Shown: positions 41,623 through 51,283, numbered from the stretch's first letter. The stretch: DNA of 64,000 bases from Janthinobacterium agaricidamnosum NBRC 102515 = DSM 9628 (GCF_000723165.1 NZ_HG322949.1:2834455-2898454); one strand, 5' to 3'. Program-made: numbers and translations. The notes: generated by a model not told the origin, from the letters alone.

Positions 41623-43077
41623 ATGGCGAAATTTTTTAATGAAATGACTGCGGATGGCATGGATGTGGCAACGAGCGCCAATGTTCGTGAGCACTATCGT
41701 GAATTTAATAGCTGGCTGAAACAGCAATCCCCCGAGACGATCGCCCGCAAACGGGCCGAGGCCGATCTCTTGTTCCGCCGCGTCGGCATCACGTTCGCCG
41801 TGTATGGCGATGTGGCCGGCACGGAACGTTTGATTCCGTTCGATACGATACCCCGCATCATCCCCGCGACCGAATGGGCGCAGTTGCAAACCGGGCTGGT
41901 GCAGCGGGTCAAGGCCTTGAATATGTTTATCCATGATATTTATCATGAGCAAAACATCATCAAGGCCGGCATCGTCCCCGCCGAGCAAATCTACAAGAAT
42001 GCACAATACCGGCCGGAAATGCAGGGCATTTCGGTGGCGTCCGATATTTACGCCCACATCGCCGGCGTCGATATCGTGCGCGCCGGCCAGGGCGAGTTTT
42101 ATGTGCTGGAAGATAATCTGCGGGTACCGTCCGGCGTGTCCTACATGCTGGAAGACCGCAAGATGATGATGCGGCTGTTCCCGGAATTGTTTACGCGCAA
42201 CAAGATTGCACCGGTCGATCATTACCCCGATTTGCTGCTCGATAACTTGCGCTCGGTCGCGCCGATGGGCGTCACCGATCCAACCGTCGTCGTAATGACG
42301 CCGGGCATGTATAACTCGGCCTATTTCGAACACGCCTTCCTGGCCCAGCAAATGGGCGTGGAATTGGTGGAAGGCAAGGATTTGTTTGTCAACGACAACG
42401 CCGTCTACATGCGCACCACCCGTGGACCAAAACGGGTCGATGTGATTTACCGCCGCGTCGATGACGATTTCCTCGATCCGCTGGCGTTCCGCCCCGATTC
42501 GTCGCTGGGCGTGCCGGGCTTGCTGTCGGTCTACCGCGCCGGCCGCGTCACCTTGGCCAATGCCATCGGCACCGGCGTCGCCGACGACAAGTCGATTTAT
42601 CCATTTGTGCCCGACATGATCAAGTTTTACCTGTCCGAACAGCCGATACTGAATAATGTGCCGACCTATCAATGCCGCAAGACGGCCGATCTGTCGTATG
42701 TGCTGGCCAATTTGCCGGACCTGGTGGTCAAGGAAGTGCATGGTGCCGGCGGCTACGGCATGCTGGTCGGTCCGGCGTCGAGCAAGGCGCAGATCGAGGA
42801 TTTTCGCCGGCGCCTGCTGGCCAATCCAGGCGGTTATATTGCCCAGCCTACGTTGGCGCTGTCGGCCTGCCCGACGTATGTCGACAGTGGCATTGCGCCG
42901 CGCCATATCGATTTGCGGCCGTTCGTGTTGTCCGGCAAGACCATTTCGATGGTGCCGGGCGGCCTGACCCGCGTCGCGCTGGAACAAGGATCGCTGGTGG
43001 TCAATTCCTCGCAAGGGGGCGGCACCAAGGATACCTGGATACTGGAAAAGACCAACACTAGCGCAGGAGAACTGTAA
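41623..43077 (+). CDS. Circularly permuted type 2 ATP-grasp protein (COG2308)
   Basis: The product is 484 residues. It belongs to the permuted ATP-grasp family (former DUF404/DUF407), related by fold to glutathione-type ligases. Recognisable blocks are KALNMFIHDIYHEQNIIKAGIVP, GEFYVLEDNLRVPSGVSYMLEDR, AYFEHAFLAQQMGVELVEG.DL, VDVIYRRVDDDFLDPLAFR, VVKEVHGAGGYGMLVGP and HIDLRPFVLSGKTI. It is the first gene of a four-gene operon and abuts the alpha-E gene with no spacer. Peptide-bond ligation of an unknown substrate is the expected activity. The sigma-54/NtrC region upstream suggests expression under nitrogen limitation. Confidence 0.88.
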   Translation: MAKFFNEMTADGMDVATSANVREHYREFNSWLKQQSPETIARKRAEADLLFRRVGITFAVYGDVAGTERLIPFDTIPRIIPATEWAQLQTGLVQRVKALNMFIHDIYHEQNIIKAGIVPAEQIYKNAQYRPEMQGISVASDIYAHIAGVDIVRAGQGEFYVLEDNLRVPSGVSYMLEDRKMMMRLFPELFTRNKIAPVDHYPDLLLDNLRSVAPMGVTDPTVVVMTPGMYNSAYFEHAFLAQQMGVELVEGKDLFVNDNAVYMRTTRGPKRVDVIYRRVDDDFLDPLAFRPDSSLGVPGLLSVYRAGRVTLANAIGTGVADDKSIYPFVPDMIKFYLSEQPILNNVPTYQCRKTADLSYVLANLPDLVVKEVHGAGGYGMLVGPASSKAQIEDFRRRLLANPGGYIAQPTLALSACPTYVDSGIAPRHIDLRPFVLSGKTISMVPGGLTRVALEQGSLVVNSSQGGGTKDTWILEKTNTSAGEL

Positions 43078-44025
43078 ATGCTGAGCCGAACCGCCGACCA
43101 CCTGTTCTGGATGGCCCGCTACACCGAGCGTGCTGAAAATACCGCGCGCATGCTGGATGTGAATATCCAAACGTCGATGTTGCCGCAATCGGCCGAAGAC
43201 GCCGAGCAAGTCTGGCGCGCGACGCTGGGTATTTCCGAGTTGCAGCAAGCCTACGACCAAAAAGGCGGCCTGATGCACGCCAGGGAGGTGCTCGACTTCA
43301 TGGTGCGCGATCCGAATAATCCATCGTCGATCCTGGCCTGCCTGACGCAAGCGCGTGAAAACGCCCGCGCCGTGCGCGGCACCCTGACGACGGAAGTGTG
43401 GGAAGTGCAAAACCAGACCTGGCTGGACTTGCAAAAGCGCTTGAGGACGGACTTGCTGGAAACCGCGCCGAGCCAGTTTTTTGAATGGGTCAAGTACCGT
43501 TCGCATCTGTCGCGCGGCGTGACGCTGGGCACCATGCTGAAGGATGAAGCGGTGCATTTCATTCGCTTGGGCACGTTTTTGGAGCGGGCCGACAATACCG
43601 CGCGCATCCTGGACGTGAAATTCCATGCGGCCAAGGAGGCGCCGGCCGACGACAGTAATCAGCGCGATTTTTATTACTGGGCGGCGCTGTTGCGCTCGGT
43701 ATCCGGCTTTGAAATCTACCGCAAGGTGTACCGCGACGTGATCACGCCGGAACGGGTCGCCGAATTGCTGATGTTGCGCGCAGATATGCCGCGCTCCCTG
43801 CTCGCGTGCATGGACGACGTGGTCGAAAACTTGCGCTGGGTACGCAACGATAGTTCGTCCGATACCGAGCGTTTCGCCGGCAAATTGCATGCGGAACTGA
43901 AATTCGGCCAGATCGACGACATCCTCGAAGCCGGCCTGCACGACACCCTGACCAGGTTCCTGGAAAACATTTACGAACTGGGCAACCGGGTCAGCCGCGA
44001 TTTCCTCGTTCCATTGGCGGCCTGA
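43078..44025 (+). CDS. Alpha-E domain protein (DUF403, COG2307)
   Basis: The 315-residue all-helical product opens MLSRTADHLFWMARYTERAENTARMLDV, the hallmark of the alpha-E family. FIRLGTFLERADNTARILDVKF is the internal second copy of the same motif. Proteins of this family always accompany the permuted ATP-grasp enzyme, sometimes as a fusion, and probably act with it. The ATG follows the ATP-grasp stop directly, and the stop overlaps the transglutaminase start as TGATG. Confidence 0.88.
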   Translation: MLSRTADHLFWMARYTERAENTARMLDVNIQTSMLPQSAEDAEQVWRATLGISELQQAYDQKGGLMHAREVLDFMVRDPNNPSSILACLTQARENARAVRGTLTTEVWEVQNQTWLDLQKRLRTDLLETAPSQFFEWVKYRSHLSRGVTLGTMLKDEAVHFIRLGTFLERADNTARILDVKFHAAKEAPADDSNQRDFYYWAALLRSVSGFEIYRKVYRDVITPERVAELLMLRADMPRSLLACMDDVVENLRWVRNDSSSDTERFAGKLHAELKFGQIDDILEAGLHDTLTRFLENIYELGNRVSRDFLVPLAA

Positions 44026-44834
44026 TGCAGTTATCCATACGCCACGAAACCACGTATGCGTACAGTGCGCCGCTGGCTTATACCATCCAGCAATTGCACT
44101 TGACGCCGCGTATCGAGCCGCAGCAGCGGGCCTTGTCCTGGCAGATGTCGATGCCGGGGCAATGCAACGCCTATACGGATGCTTATGGCAATTTGTCGCA
44201 CATGCTGACCATTAACGGCCGGCATGACTCGTTGCTGCTGCTGGTACAGGGCATCGTCGAAACTGTTTATCCGTATCAAGGCCGGCTGAATGCCGTCGAC
44301 CATTTGTCGCCGCTCTTGTTTACCGTGCCAACCCGCTTGACGGCGGCCGCGCCGGCCATCCTCGACCTGGCCGCGACCAGCTTGCCGGCCCGCCAGCAAG
44401 CGCCGCAAACCCGCCATGTATTACGGCTGGCCGAGGAAATCGTCGGCGCGGTGATCTATCAAAGCGGCGCGACGATGGTCACCAGCACCGCGCTCGACGC
44501 CTTGCAACTGGGGCGTGGCGTCTGCCAGGACCATGCGCATCTGTATTTGGCGTGCTGCCATGCCTGGGGCATACCGGCCCGTTATGTGTCCGGTTATATC
44601 GATCCGGAAACCACCGGCCACGCCGCCAGCCATGCGTGGGTCGATGTGTGGGTCGAGGACAGCGACTTTTCGGGCTGGGTCAGCATCGACGTGACGCATG
44701 CGCGGCTGATGACGGATGCGTATTGCCGGCTGGCCATCGGGCGCGACTACGATTCGGCGGCGCCGATACGCGGCGTGCGCAGCGGCGGCGGCAATGAAAC
44801 CATGACGGTCGATGTAAAAATTGTACCGTTATAG
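44025..44834 (+). CDS. Transglutaminase-like cysteine peptidase (COG1305)
   Basis: The product is 269 residues. The N-terminal bacterial transglutaminase-like domain (QLSIRHETTYAYSAPLAYTIQQLHLTPR) is followed by the catalytic core. That core has Cys in LQLGRGVCQDHAHLYLA, His in AASHAWVDVWVED and Asp in WVSIDVTHAR. The family includes papain-like peptidases and transglutaminases. In the conserved Anbu neighbourhood it is thought to process or cross-link the same substrate as the ATP-grasp/alpha-E pair. No signal peptide, so it is cytosolic. Confidence 0.88.
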   Translation: MQLSIRHETTYAYSAPLAYTIQQLHLTPRIEPQQRALSWQMSMPGQCNAYTDAYGNLSHMLTINGRHDSLLLLVQGIVETVYPYQGRLNAVDHLSPLLFTVPTRLTAAAPAILDLAATSLPARQQAPQTRHVLRLAEEIVGAVIYQSGATMVTSTALDALQLGRGVCQDHAHLYLACCHAWGIPARYVSGYIDPETTGHAASHAWVDVWVEDSDFSGWVSIDVTHARLMTDAYCRLAIGRDYDSAAPIRGVRSGGGNETMTVDVKIVPL

Positions 44835-44898
44835 TTTTGGATGCCCGGGGCTGGTGTAAAATTCAGCGGTTTTTAAATTTTATAAATTATTTGCAACG

Positions 44899-45774
44899 AT
44901 GACATATTGCATAGGCATGCGCCTCAACGAAGGCCTGGTTTTTCTGTCCGATTCCCGCACCAATGCCGGTGTCGATCAAGTCGGCACGTTCCGCAAGATG
45001 AGTGTGTTTGAAAACCCGGGCGATCGCATGATGGTCTTGATGACCGCCGGCAATCTGTCGATTTCGCAAGCGATCCGCCAGCTGGTATCGGCCCATGTCG
45101 ACGCCGATGGCCGCAGCATCTGGACCGCCTCGACGATGTACGAGGCGGCGCAAATCCTCGGCGACGCGGTGCGCACCGTGCACCAGCGCGAATCGAAGGC
45201 GCTGGCCGAATGCGGCATCGACTTTAACGTCAGCATCATTTTCGGCGGCCAAATCAAGGGCGAACGCTGCCGCTTGTTCCAGATTTATTCGGCAGGAAAT
45301 TTCATCGAATCGCACGATGAAAACACCTATTTCCAGATCGGCGAAGCCAAATACGGCAAACCGATCATCGACCGCGTTGTCAATCCGACCACCGCGCTCG
45401 ACGAAGCGGCCAAATGCGCGCTGATTTCGATGGATTCGACCTTGCGTTCGAATATTTCGGTCGGCTTGCCGCTCGATTTGCTGGTCTATGAAACCGAACG
45501 GCTGGCCGTGACGCGCTTCGTCACCATCGATGAAAAGAACCAGTATTTCCGCATGATCCGCGATACCTGGGGTGAACAATTGAAACGCGTATTCGAAGGC
45601 ATAGCCGATCCGGTGTGGGACGCGGCGCCTGACACCGCCTTGAATGTGCTGTCATCGCGCAATATGAGCAGCAAGCCGGTGCGCGTGGCCTTGCCCGAGC
45701 ATGTACATCCCGGCACTGCGCCTATCGGGCCGCTGCAATCGCTGGCGCAACAGTTTGGCGCCAAGCAGCAGTAA
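44899..45774 (+). CDS. anbu: Anbu, proteasome beta-subunit homologue
   Basis: The 291-residue product starts MTYCIGMRLNEGLVFLSDSRTNAGVDQVGTFRKM. Removal of Met exposes Thr2, the expected N-terminal nucleophile of Ntn hydrolases. The fold markers DSRTNAG and MVLMTAGNLSISQAI agree with the 'peptidase, proteasome-type' (Anbu) family, which is longer than HslV. It lies 64 bases after the transglutaminase gene in the classic order ATP-grasp, alpha-E, transglutaminase, Anbu. The short AT-rich gap may hold a secondary promoter. Anbu assembles into open-ring or helical particles; its natural substrate is not known. Confidence 0.88.
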   Translation: MTYCIGMRLNEGLVFLSDSRTNAGVDQVGTFRKMSVFENPGDRMMVLMTAGNLSISQAIRQLVSAHVDADGRSIWTASTMYEAAQILGDAVRTVHQRESKALAECGIDFNVSIIFGGQIKGERCRLFQIYSAGNFIESHDENTYFQIGEAKYGKPIIDRVVNPTTALDEAAKCALISMDSTLRSNISVGLPLDLLVYETERLAVTRFVTIDEKNQYFRMIRDTWGEQLKRVFEGIADPVWDAAPDTALNVLSSRNMSSKPVRVALPEHVHPGTAPIGPLQSLAQQFGAKQQ

Positions 45775-45940
45775 ACCCGGCCATCCGCACCTGTCTGCGG
45801 CTCGTTTTGAGACGTAATCAACATTTCGCTTAAGCAATTATTGATGTTCAGCAGAGTGCCATCGTGTGCCGCTGGACTTCGCAGGGTTTGCCATGGTTTG
45901 ATCGGTATTTATCGTTGCCTCTTTTAAAAGCGAGCGCATC

Positions 45941-47272
45941 ATGGATCTGATCACGTCCGCCATCGTGGCCGCCATTGAACACGGCGCGCCGGACATGGCC
46001 ACGCCCGATATCCGTTACCGTTACGAGCAACTGAAAGCCGCGATCCAGGACCGCGCCACCGATGCGCAGGCGATCCTGGCGGCAATCAAGGCATTGGAAG
46101 CCGATCCGGCGTCGGCGCCGCAACGCTTGTTGCTGCAACAACAGCTGTCCACCGCAAACGCTGCCGGCGATATGGCATTGCTGTTCGCCGCGCAGGAGCT
46201 GAGGCACCAGATTGACCTGGTAGTCCAGCCGGCGGCGCGCGGCGCGGCGCCCGTGCAGGCGCCGAGCCCGGCCATGACAAACGAAGCCGATTACGCGACC
46301 GTCAAGGTATTTTTCGCCACCGACCGCAAGCTCGACGCCAGCCAGCCGGTGGACCGGCGCTTTGGCGGGCTGCGCGGCGCGGCCGTCAGTTACGGCAGTT
46401 GCGACATCAGCATTCCGCGCGATCACCGCATGGGGCAATTGGAGTCGAAATCGCTGTGGCGGCTGGAATTTCGCAACGATCCGGCCAAACATGTGCTCTT
46501 GCTGGCCAGTACGGTGCAAGACCAGGATGACTTTTTCGCCACGCTGTCCGCGCAATTGCAGGCCGCCAGCCAGCAAAGCGCGCTGCTGTTCGTGCATGGC
46601 TATAACGTCAGCTTTGAAGACGCCGCGCGCCGCACCGGCCAGATCTCGTACGACCTCGGCTTTGGCGGCGTGCCGCTGTTTTACAGCTGGCCGTCGCAAG
46701 GCGACGTGGCCGCTTATATCGTCGATGAAGGCAATATCGAATGGAGCCAGCCGCACATGACGGCGTTTTTAAGCGATGTGCTGAGCAAGACCGACGCGCA
46801 AAACGTCTACCTGATCGCGCACAGCATGGGCAACCGCGGCATGACGCGCGCCATCGCCGCGCTGGTCGAGCAGCAGCCGGCGCTGGCCCAACGCCTGACG
46901 GAAATCATCCTGGCGGCGCCGGACATCGACGCCGAAGTCTTCAAGCGCGACATCGCGCCGGCGCTGACCAGGCACCAGAACCCGGTCACCCTGTATGCGT
47001 CGTCGGAAGACATGGCGCTGGCGGCGGCCAAGAAAGTTTATGGTTATCCACGCGCCGGCGATAGCGGCAGCGGCATGGTGATCATCGACGGCATCGAAAC
47101 CGTCGACGCGACCGGCGTCGACACCAGTTTCATGAAACACGCGTATTTCGCCGAAAAATATTCGGCGCTGTCCGATATCTTTTATTTAATCAAGGATAAT
47201 AAGCGCGCCGACCAGCGCCTGCTGCAACGTATCGATGTCGCGGCCGGCCATTATTGGACATTCAAAAAGTAG
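45941..47272 (+). CDS. Alpha/beta hydrolase, DUF900 family
   Basis: The product is 443 residues. About 110 N-terminal residues are helical and Ala/Gln-rich, possibly an interaction region. The DUF900 hydrolase part follows: TVKVFFATDRKLD, YGSCDISIPRDHRMGQLE, LLFVHGYNVSFEDAARRTGQISYDLGFGGVPLFYSWPSQG, the nucleophile elbow IAHSMGNRG and EIILAAPDIDAEVFKRD. There is no signal peptide. Relatives are poorly characterised esterases. It stands 166 bases after anbu on the same strand, and it is unclear whether it belongs to that transcript. Confidence 0.8.
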   Translation: MDLITSAIVAAIEHGAPDMATPDIRYRYEQLKAAIQDRATDAQAILAAIKALEADPASAPQRLLLQQQLSTANAAGDMALLFAAQELRHQIDLVVQPAARGAAPVQAPSPAMTNEADYATVKVFFATDRKLDASQPVDRRFGGLRGAAVSYGSCDISIPRDHRMGQLESKSLWRLEFRNDPAKHVLLLASTVQDQDDFFATLSAQLQAASQQSALLFVHGYNVSFEDAARRTGQISYDLGFGGVPLFYSWPSQGDVAAYIVDEGNIEWSQPHMTAFLSDVLSKTDAQNVYLIAHSMGNRGMTRAIAALVEQQPALAQRLTEIILAAPDIDAEVFKRDIAPALTRHQNPVTLYASSEDMALAAAKKVYGYPRAGDSGSGMVIIDGIETVDATGVDTSFMKHAYFAEKYSALSDIFYLIKDNKRADQRLLQRIDVAAGHYWTFKK

Positions 47273-47343
47273 CGCCGTTCGTCAGCCTGCCCCGGACATG
47301 ATAAGATAGGACAATTGAGTGCGTCTGCTCAGGCTGAATTAAT

Positions 47344-47778
47344 ATGTCCACTTTATCGAATTTACACACCGCTCCCCACGCCGAATCGCTGATCCGCAAT
47401 ACCCATGCGCGCGTGACCAAAACGCGCGTCAAGGTATTGGATTTCCTGTTGGCGCAAAAGCAGTCGCTGACCCACCACGAAATCCAGGAAGCGCTGTCGA
47501 AGGACAGCGATATCGATTCGGTGACCTTGTACCGCGTGCTGGAATGGCTGACGGACAATGAATTGGTGCACCGCATCGGCGGAACCGACCAGGTGTGGCG
47601 CTTCAGCGCCGGCGGCGGCCAGCAATCGCACGAACATGCGCATTTCCAATGCACCAAATGCGAAACGCTGACCTGTTTTAATGAGGTCAAGTTGCCGGCG
47701 CCGGTAGCGTTGCCGGACGGTTTCAGCGGCGACGAGATCGATTACCTGATCAAGGGCATTTGCCCGCGCTGCCGATAG
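47344..47778 (+). CDS. zur: Fur-family regulator, probably Zur
   Basis: The product is 144 residues. The winged helix shows NTHARVTKTRVKVLDFLLAQKQSLTHHEIQEALS and SVTLYRVLEWLTDNELVHRIGG. The dimerisation domain shows HEHAHFQCTKCETLTCF and GICPRCR, giving a CxxC...CxxC structural zinc site. Its surroundings (NiCoT, CobW, ZigA and a zinc-type ABC operon) make zinc the likely co-repressor. Fur or PerR would be alternatives on sequence alone. Confidence 0.72.
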   Translation: MSTLSNLHTAPHAESLIRNTHARVTKTRVKVLDFLLAQKQSLTHHEIQEALSKDSDIDSVTLYRVLEWLTDNELVHRIGGTDQVWRFSAGGGQQSHEHAHFQCTKCETLTCFNEVKLPAPVALPDGFSGDEIDYLIKGICPRCR

Positions 47779-47812
47779 ACCCTGCCGGCCGGATCAGGGC
47801 CGGGTCCGCGGG

Positions 47813-48610
47813 CTAGGCCAGCGCCCCTTGGCGCACGCCATACAGCGTGTAGCCATACAGCCATATCATCCCGGCCAGCATCAAGCCGCCCAGTCCGGTC
47901 AGCCAGGCTTCCGGCATCAGCGCCACCAGGTGCAGCCTGGTCGCCATCATATACAGCGCCACGCACAAACACATGCCGACGATGGGCCAGCCGAGCCGGC
48001 GCCGGAACGCGGTAATGACGTCCTGGCGCCCGGTGCGCATGACCCTGGCCGTGACCCAGCCATCGAGCAATTCGGTGCTTCCCATGCCCACCGTAAATGT
48101 CAGGCCGATCAGCAACGCCGGCCAGATGCCGCCCAGGGACACCGCCGCATAGCCCCAGGCCGCCGCCTGCACCGCGGTATCGACCACCAATGCAAACAGG
48201 ATACCGACGGCTATGCCCGCCAGCGGCCCGGCGCCGGCCCGCAGCCACGACGGCAGCATCGCGCTGCGCACGCCGGCCAGCGGATAGCCGGCCGGACGCA
48301 GCAAGGCGCGCGCATTCATCAGCCCGATCAGCAGCAGCAAGGCCACCGGCACCCATTCCAGCCATGTGAACATCAGCGGCGGCGGCTTGAATTCTTCCGA
48401 CACCAGCGCCGCGATGCTGATGATGGCGAGCACCACCATGCCATGGCCGAGTGCGAACAGGCCGCCCATCCATGGCGCCCACCGCGGCCGGGTTTGCATG
48501 GTGCGCAAGGTCAACCCATCGACGGCGGCCAGGTGGTCCGGCTCCAGCCCGTGGCGCATGCCGAGTACAAAAATCAGCGCCAGGCTGGGTATGCTGGTGC
48601 TAAGCGACAT
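47813..48610 (-). CDS. NiCoT/HupE-type metal transporter
   Basis: The product is 265 residues with 6-7 transmembrane helices. The signature RHGLEPDHLAAVDGLT in the first helix (HxxxxDH) is the metal-binding motif of the NiCoT family, and LFALGHGMVVLAIISIAAL in the next helix is the second signature. NiCoT proteins take up Ni2+ or Co2+. Placed after cobW and zigA on the same strand, this one may serve zinc instead. Its start overlaps the end of cobW by 11 bases. Confidence 0.8.
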   Translation of the reverse strand: MSLSTSIPSLALIFVLGMRHGLEPDHLAAVDGLTLRTMQTRPRWAPWMGGLFALGHGMVVLAIISIAALVSEEFKPPPLMFTWLEWVPVALLLLIGLMNARALLRPAGYPLAGVRSAMLPSWLRAGAGPLAGIAVGILFALVVDTAVQAAAWGYAAVSLGGIWPALLIGLTFTVGMGSTELLDGWVTARVMRTGRQDVITAFRRRLGWPIVGMCLCVALYMMATRLHLVALMPEAWLTGLGGLMLAGMIWLYGYTLYGVRQGALA

Positions 48611-49619
48611 GGCTTACCTCGGCGACATCGGCTGCCATAGTTTCCACGAAGACACATTTATCGAGACCCCGTACCAGCATGTCTTGCGGCAAATTCTTAC
48701 CGATAAACACCATCTTGCTTTCGCGGTATTCCTGCTCGCCCCACAGCGCGCCGAGTTCCGACCCCATCAGCTGGTGCACGCCCTGAAATACCGCGCGGCA
48801 TGGCGTGCCGGCAATGTTCAGGATGCCCTTGTAGCGCATCATCTGGGTGCCGAATACTTGCACCACCGCATCGAGAAAGTCTTCAATCTTCATCAAATCC
48901 ATCGGCCTCGGGTTGTGATAGACGAACGATTGCACACCGTCGCCATGGCGATGCGCATGGTCGGACAGGAAATCCGGTTCCAGCTCGACGATGGCGTTCA
49001 AATTGAAGCCCCGGATATTCAGGATGTCTTTCAACGGCACGTTGCCGAAGCTGACTTTCTGGATATTGGCGCGGCAATTGATGCCGACCAGGCGGCTGCG
49101 CAGCGCGGCCAGCTCGGCCTTGCCGACCAGATCGGTTTTCGACAGCAGGATGCGGTCGGCGAAACCGACTTGCTCCTGCGCTTCCGGATGGGCATTCAAT
49201 TGCTCTTGGGCATGGCGCGCATCGACCACCGTCAAGATTGCATCGAGCAAATAAAACTCGCTGACGCTGGGTTCGGCGAAAAAGGTTTGCGCCACCGGCC
49301 CCGGCGCGGCCATGCCGGTGGTTTCGATAATCAGGTGGTCGAACTGCAGCGCGCCGCTGGCCCGCTTGGTCTGCAATTCGCCGAGGATGCGTATCAGGTC
49401 GCCCCGCACGCTGCAGCAAATGCAGCCGTTATTCATTTCAACGATCTGTTCCTGGTCATGCTGGATCAGCAAGTCATTGTCGATGCTTTCCGCCGCAAAC
49501 TCATTTTCGATCACCGCGATGCGATAACCGTGCTTGCCTTGCAAGATGCGCTTTAACAAGGTGGTTTTTCCGCTGCCGAGAAAACCGGTAATAATCGTGA
49601 CAGGAATTAAATCCGTCAT
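48600..49619 (-). CDS. CobW/COG0523-family GTPase (metal chaperone)
   Basis: The product is 339 residues from the ATG at 49617-49619 (MTDLIPVTIITGFLGSGKTTLLKRIL). It has the Walker A GFLGSGKTT, the zinc-binding CxCC motif in NNGCICCSVRGDL, Walker B/ESTG-like IIETTGMAAPGPV and guanine-specificity LSKTDLV. A short His stretch (DHAHRHGDG) precedes the C-terminal CobW_C domain. These GTPases deliver zinc or cobalt to target enzymes under limitation. It lies between zigA and the NiCoT gene, with a ~160-base repeat element inserted upstream of it. Confidence 0.86.
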   Translation of the reverse strand: MTDLIPVTIITGFLGSGKTTLLKRILQGKHGYRIAVIENEFAAESIDNDLLIQHDQEQIVEMNNGCICCSVRGDLIRILGELQTKRASGALQFDHLIIETTGMAAPGPVAQTFFAEPSVSEFYLLDAILTVVDARHAQEQLNAHPEAQEQVGFADRILLSKTDLVGKAELAALRSRLVGINCRANIQKVSFGNVPLKDILNIRGFNLNAIVELEPDFLSDHAHRHGDGVQSFVYHNPRPMDLMKIEDFLDAVVQVFGTQMMRYKGILNIAGTPCRAVFQGVHQLMGSELGALWGEQEYRESKMVFIGKNLPQDMLVRGLDKCVFVETMAADVAEVSHVA

Positions 49620-49673
49620 ACACTCTCCTATCGTCCATAACCCGGCGCAAGGCCGGGCCATATGGTTAGTTAA

Positions 49674-49832
49674 AGCCTATCCCCGTAGTGAGCGTCGTCT
49701 GCTGGCCGCGCATCAGCAGCGCGGACCAGGCGTGAGGAGCAAGCGTGGCGGGCCACGCGACGACGATCAACGCAGTCCCCGCTACTGAGGAGCACCAGAA
49801 GAGGACGTATTCATCTACTGGGATAGGCTCTT
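49674..49832 (-). repeat. ~160-bp inverted-repeat element, copy 2 (MITE-like)
   Basis: Inverted copy of the element at 18711-18869, with ends AAGCCTATCCCCGTAG and CTACTGGGATAGGCTC and inner hairpin GCGTGGC-GG-GCCACGC. It fills most of the 220-base gap between zigA and cobW and ends eight bases from the zigA stop. Confidence 0.75.
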
Positions 49833-49839
49833 GGTCCAT

Positions 49840-51072
49840 TCAGCTTTCCAGCTCGCCCTCTTCCATCCGCTGCCATTGCGGGAAAGGATCGGGCAAGTCG
49901 CGCCAGGCTTTCATGCCTTTGCGGGTTTCTGTAAAGTTAAGCAGGCATTTTTTCAGGTCGGCTTCGATCGCTGCGCGATCCATGTCCTGGCCGATGAACA
50001 CGATTTCCTGGTAGCGGTCGCCATACGTCTCGCTCCAGCCCGCCTTGATTTCCGCCTGCGACGCGGCATCCGTCGGCCAGCGCTCTTTCGGCACCGCCGC
50101 CCACCACAGGCCGACCGGCTCGATATTCATCAATTGACCGGCGCCGGACAAACTGGCCACCCATTCCGGGCGGCTGGCCAGCCAGAAATATCCCTTGCTG
50201 CGCACCAGCCCCTTGATCGGCCTGGAAATAAAATCGTGCAAACGCTGCGCGTGGAACGGCTCCTTGGCCCGGTACACAAAGCTGCTGATGCCGTAGGCTT
50301 CGGTTTCCGGCGTGTGGACACCGGCCAATTCCTGCGCCCAGCCCGGCATATTCGACGCCTGCTCCAGGTCGAACAGGCCAGTGTCCAGGATCGCGTCCAG
50401 CGGCACCTTCGAATGGTTGGTTTCGACGATGCGCGCCAGCGGATTGAGCGCCTTGACGACGCCCAGCACGCGTTTTAATTCGGCGGCGTCGACCATGTCG
50501 ACTTTATTGACCACGATCACATTGGCGAATTCGATCTGGTCGGTCAGCAAATTGGCCAATTGCCGGTCGTCATCCTCACCGGCGACTTCCCCCCGCTCTG
50601 CCAGCGACGCTTCGCTGCCGAAGTCGGCCAGCAGGTTGGCGGCGTCGACCACCGTGACCATGGTATCGATGCGCGCGACATCGTTCAGACAGTTGCCATC
50701 CTCGTCTTCAAAGTCGAAGGTGGCGGCAACCGGCATCGGTTCGCCGACGCCGGTCGATTCGATCAGCAAATAATCGAAACGCTCTTCGGCGGCCAGGCGC
50801 CGCACTTCCAGCAACAAATCGTCGCGCAGCGTGCAGCAAATGCAGCCATTCGACATCTCAACCAGCTTTTCTTCGGTACGCGACAGCGCCGCCCCCGCCG
50901 ATTCGGCGCTGTCGCGCACCATCGCCGCATCGATATTAACTTCGCTCATGTCATTGACGATCACGGCGACGCGCTTGCCTTCGCGGTTGCGCAAGATATG
51001 GTTCAGCAAGGTGGTCTTGCCGGCACCCAGGAAGCCGGACAAGACAGTCACAGGCAGTTTTTTTTGTTGCAT
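49840..51072 (-). CDS. zigA: ZigA-type zinc chaperone GTPase (COG0523)
   Basis: The product is 410 residues. It has Walker [16 protein letters not shown], the metal motif [32 protein letters not shown] and the guanine motif VVNKVDMVD. The CobW_C domain carries [41 protein letters not shown], as in ZigA proteins. Expected role: a zinc-starvation GTPase that metallates essential enzymes. A palindrome-rich, AT-rich region (51136-51186) upstream looks like a Zur operator. The cobW and NiCoT genes downstream are probably in the same transcript. Confidence 0.86.
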   Translation of the reverse strand: MQQKKLPVTVLSGFLGAGKTTLLNHILRNREGKRVAVIVNDMSEVNIDAAMVRDSAESAGAALSRTEEKLVEMSNGCICCTLRDDLLLEVRRLAAEERFDYLLIESTGVGEPMPVAATFDFEDEDGNCLNDVARIDTMVTVVDAANLLADFGSEASLAERGEVAGEDDDRQLANLLTDQIEFANVIVVNKVDMVDAAELKRVLGVVKALNPLARIVETNHSKVPLDAILDTGLFDLEQASNMPGWAQELAGVHTPETEAYGISSFVYRAKEPFHAQRLHDFISRPIKGLVRSKGYFWLASRPEWVASLSGAGQLMNIEPVGLWWAAVPKERWPTDAASQAEIKAGWSETYGDRYQEIVFIGQDMDRAAIEADLKKCLLNFTETRKGMKAWRDLPDPFPQWQRMEEGELES

Positions 51073-51135
51073 GGTCGATTCCTATCAACGTGGGAAAGTG
51101 AAAGCGTTGCCGTCAGCCTTGGAAATGGCCCGGGC

Positions 51136-51186
51136 TATAATGCAAGTGTTTTGCGTTTGATCGCATTATAATGCAACTTACTTGCA
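51136..51186. promoter_or_regulatory. Probable Zur operator region upstream of zigA
   Basis: TATAATGCAAGT (51136-51147) and TATAATGCAACT (51167-51178) are near-identical repeats 31 bases apart. The second overlaps the perfect palindrome GCATTATAATGC (51163-51174) and the dyad TGCAA-N5-TTGCA (51172-51186). The AT-rich palindromic core resembles Zur boxes. The region lies between zigA and the divergent ABC operon and could control both. Confidence 0.6.
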
Positions 51187-51283
51187 TTTGTGTCTGACGT
51201 ATGAAAAAGCCTTGCTGACGAAATGGATAAATTAAGGCAAAATGGAGTTGGCTACTGCAAGTAGCCTGCATTAGAAACGCCTG

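Noticed and set aside
41521..43941. 806-codon minus-strand open frame across the ATP-grasp and alpha-E genes
   Set aside because: It is a shadow of two well-supported genes, overlaps the sigma-54 promoter, and shows no recognisable domain.
48600..49673. Cobalamin riboswitch upstream of cobW/NiCoT
   Set aside because: The gap holds the inverted-repeat element and no B12-box-like segment; the neighbours are zinc genes, so CobW here is most likely a zinc GTPase.
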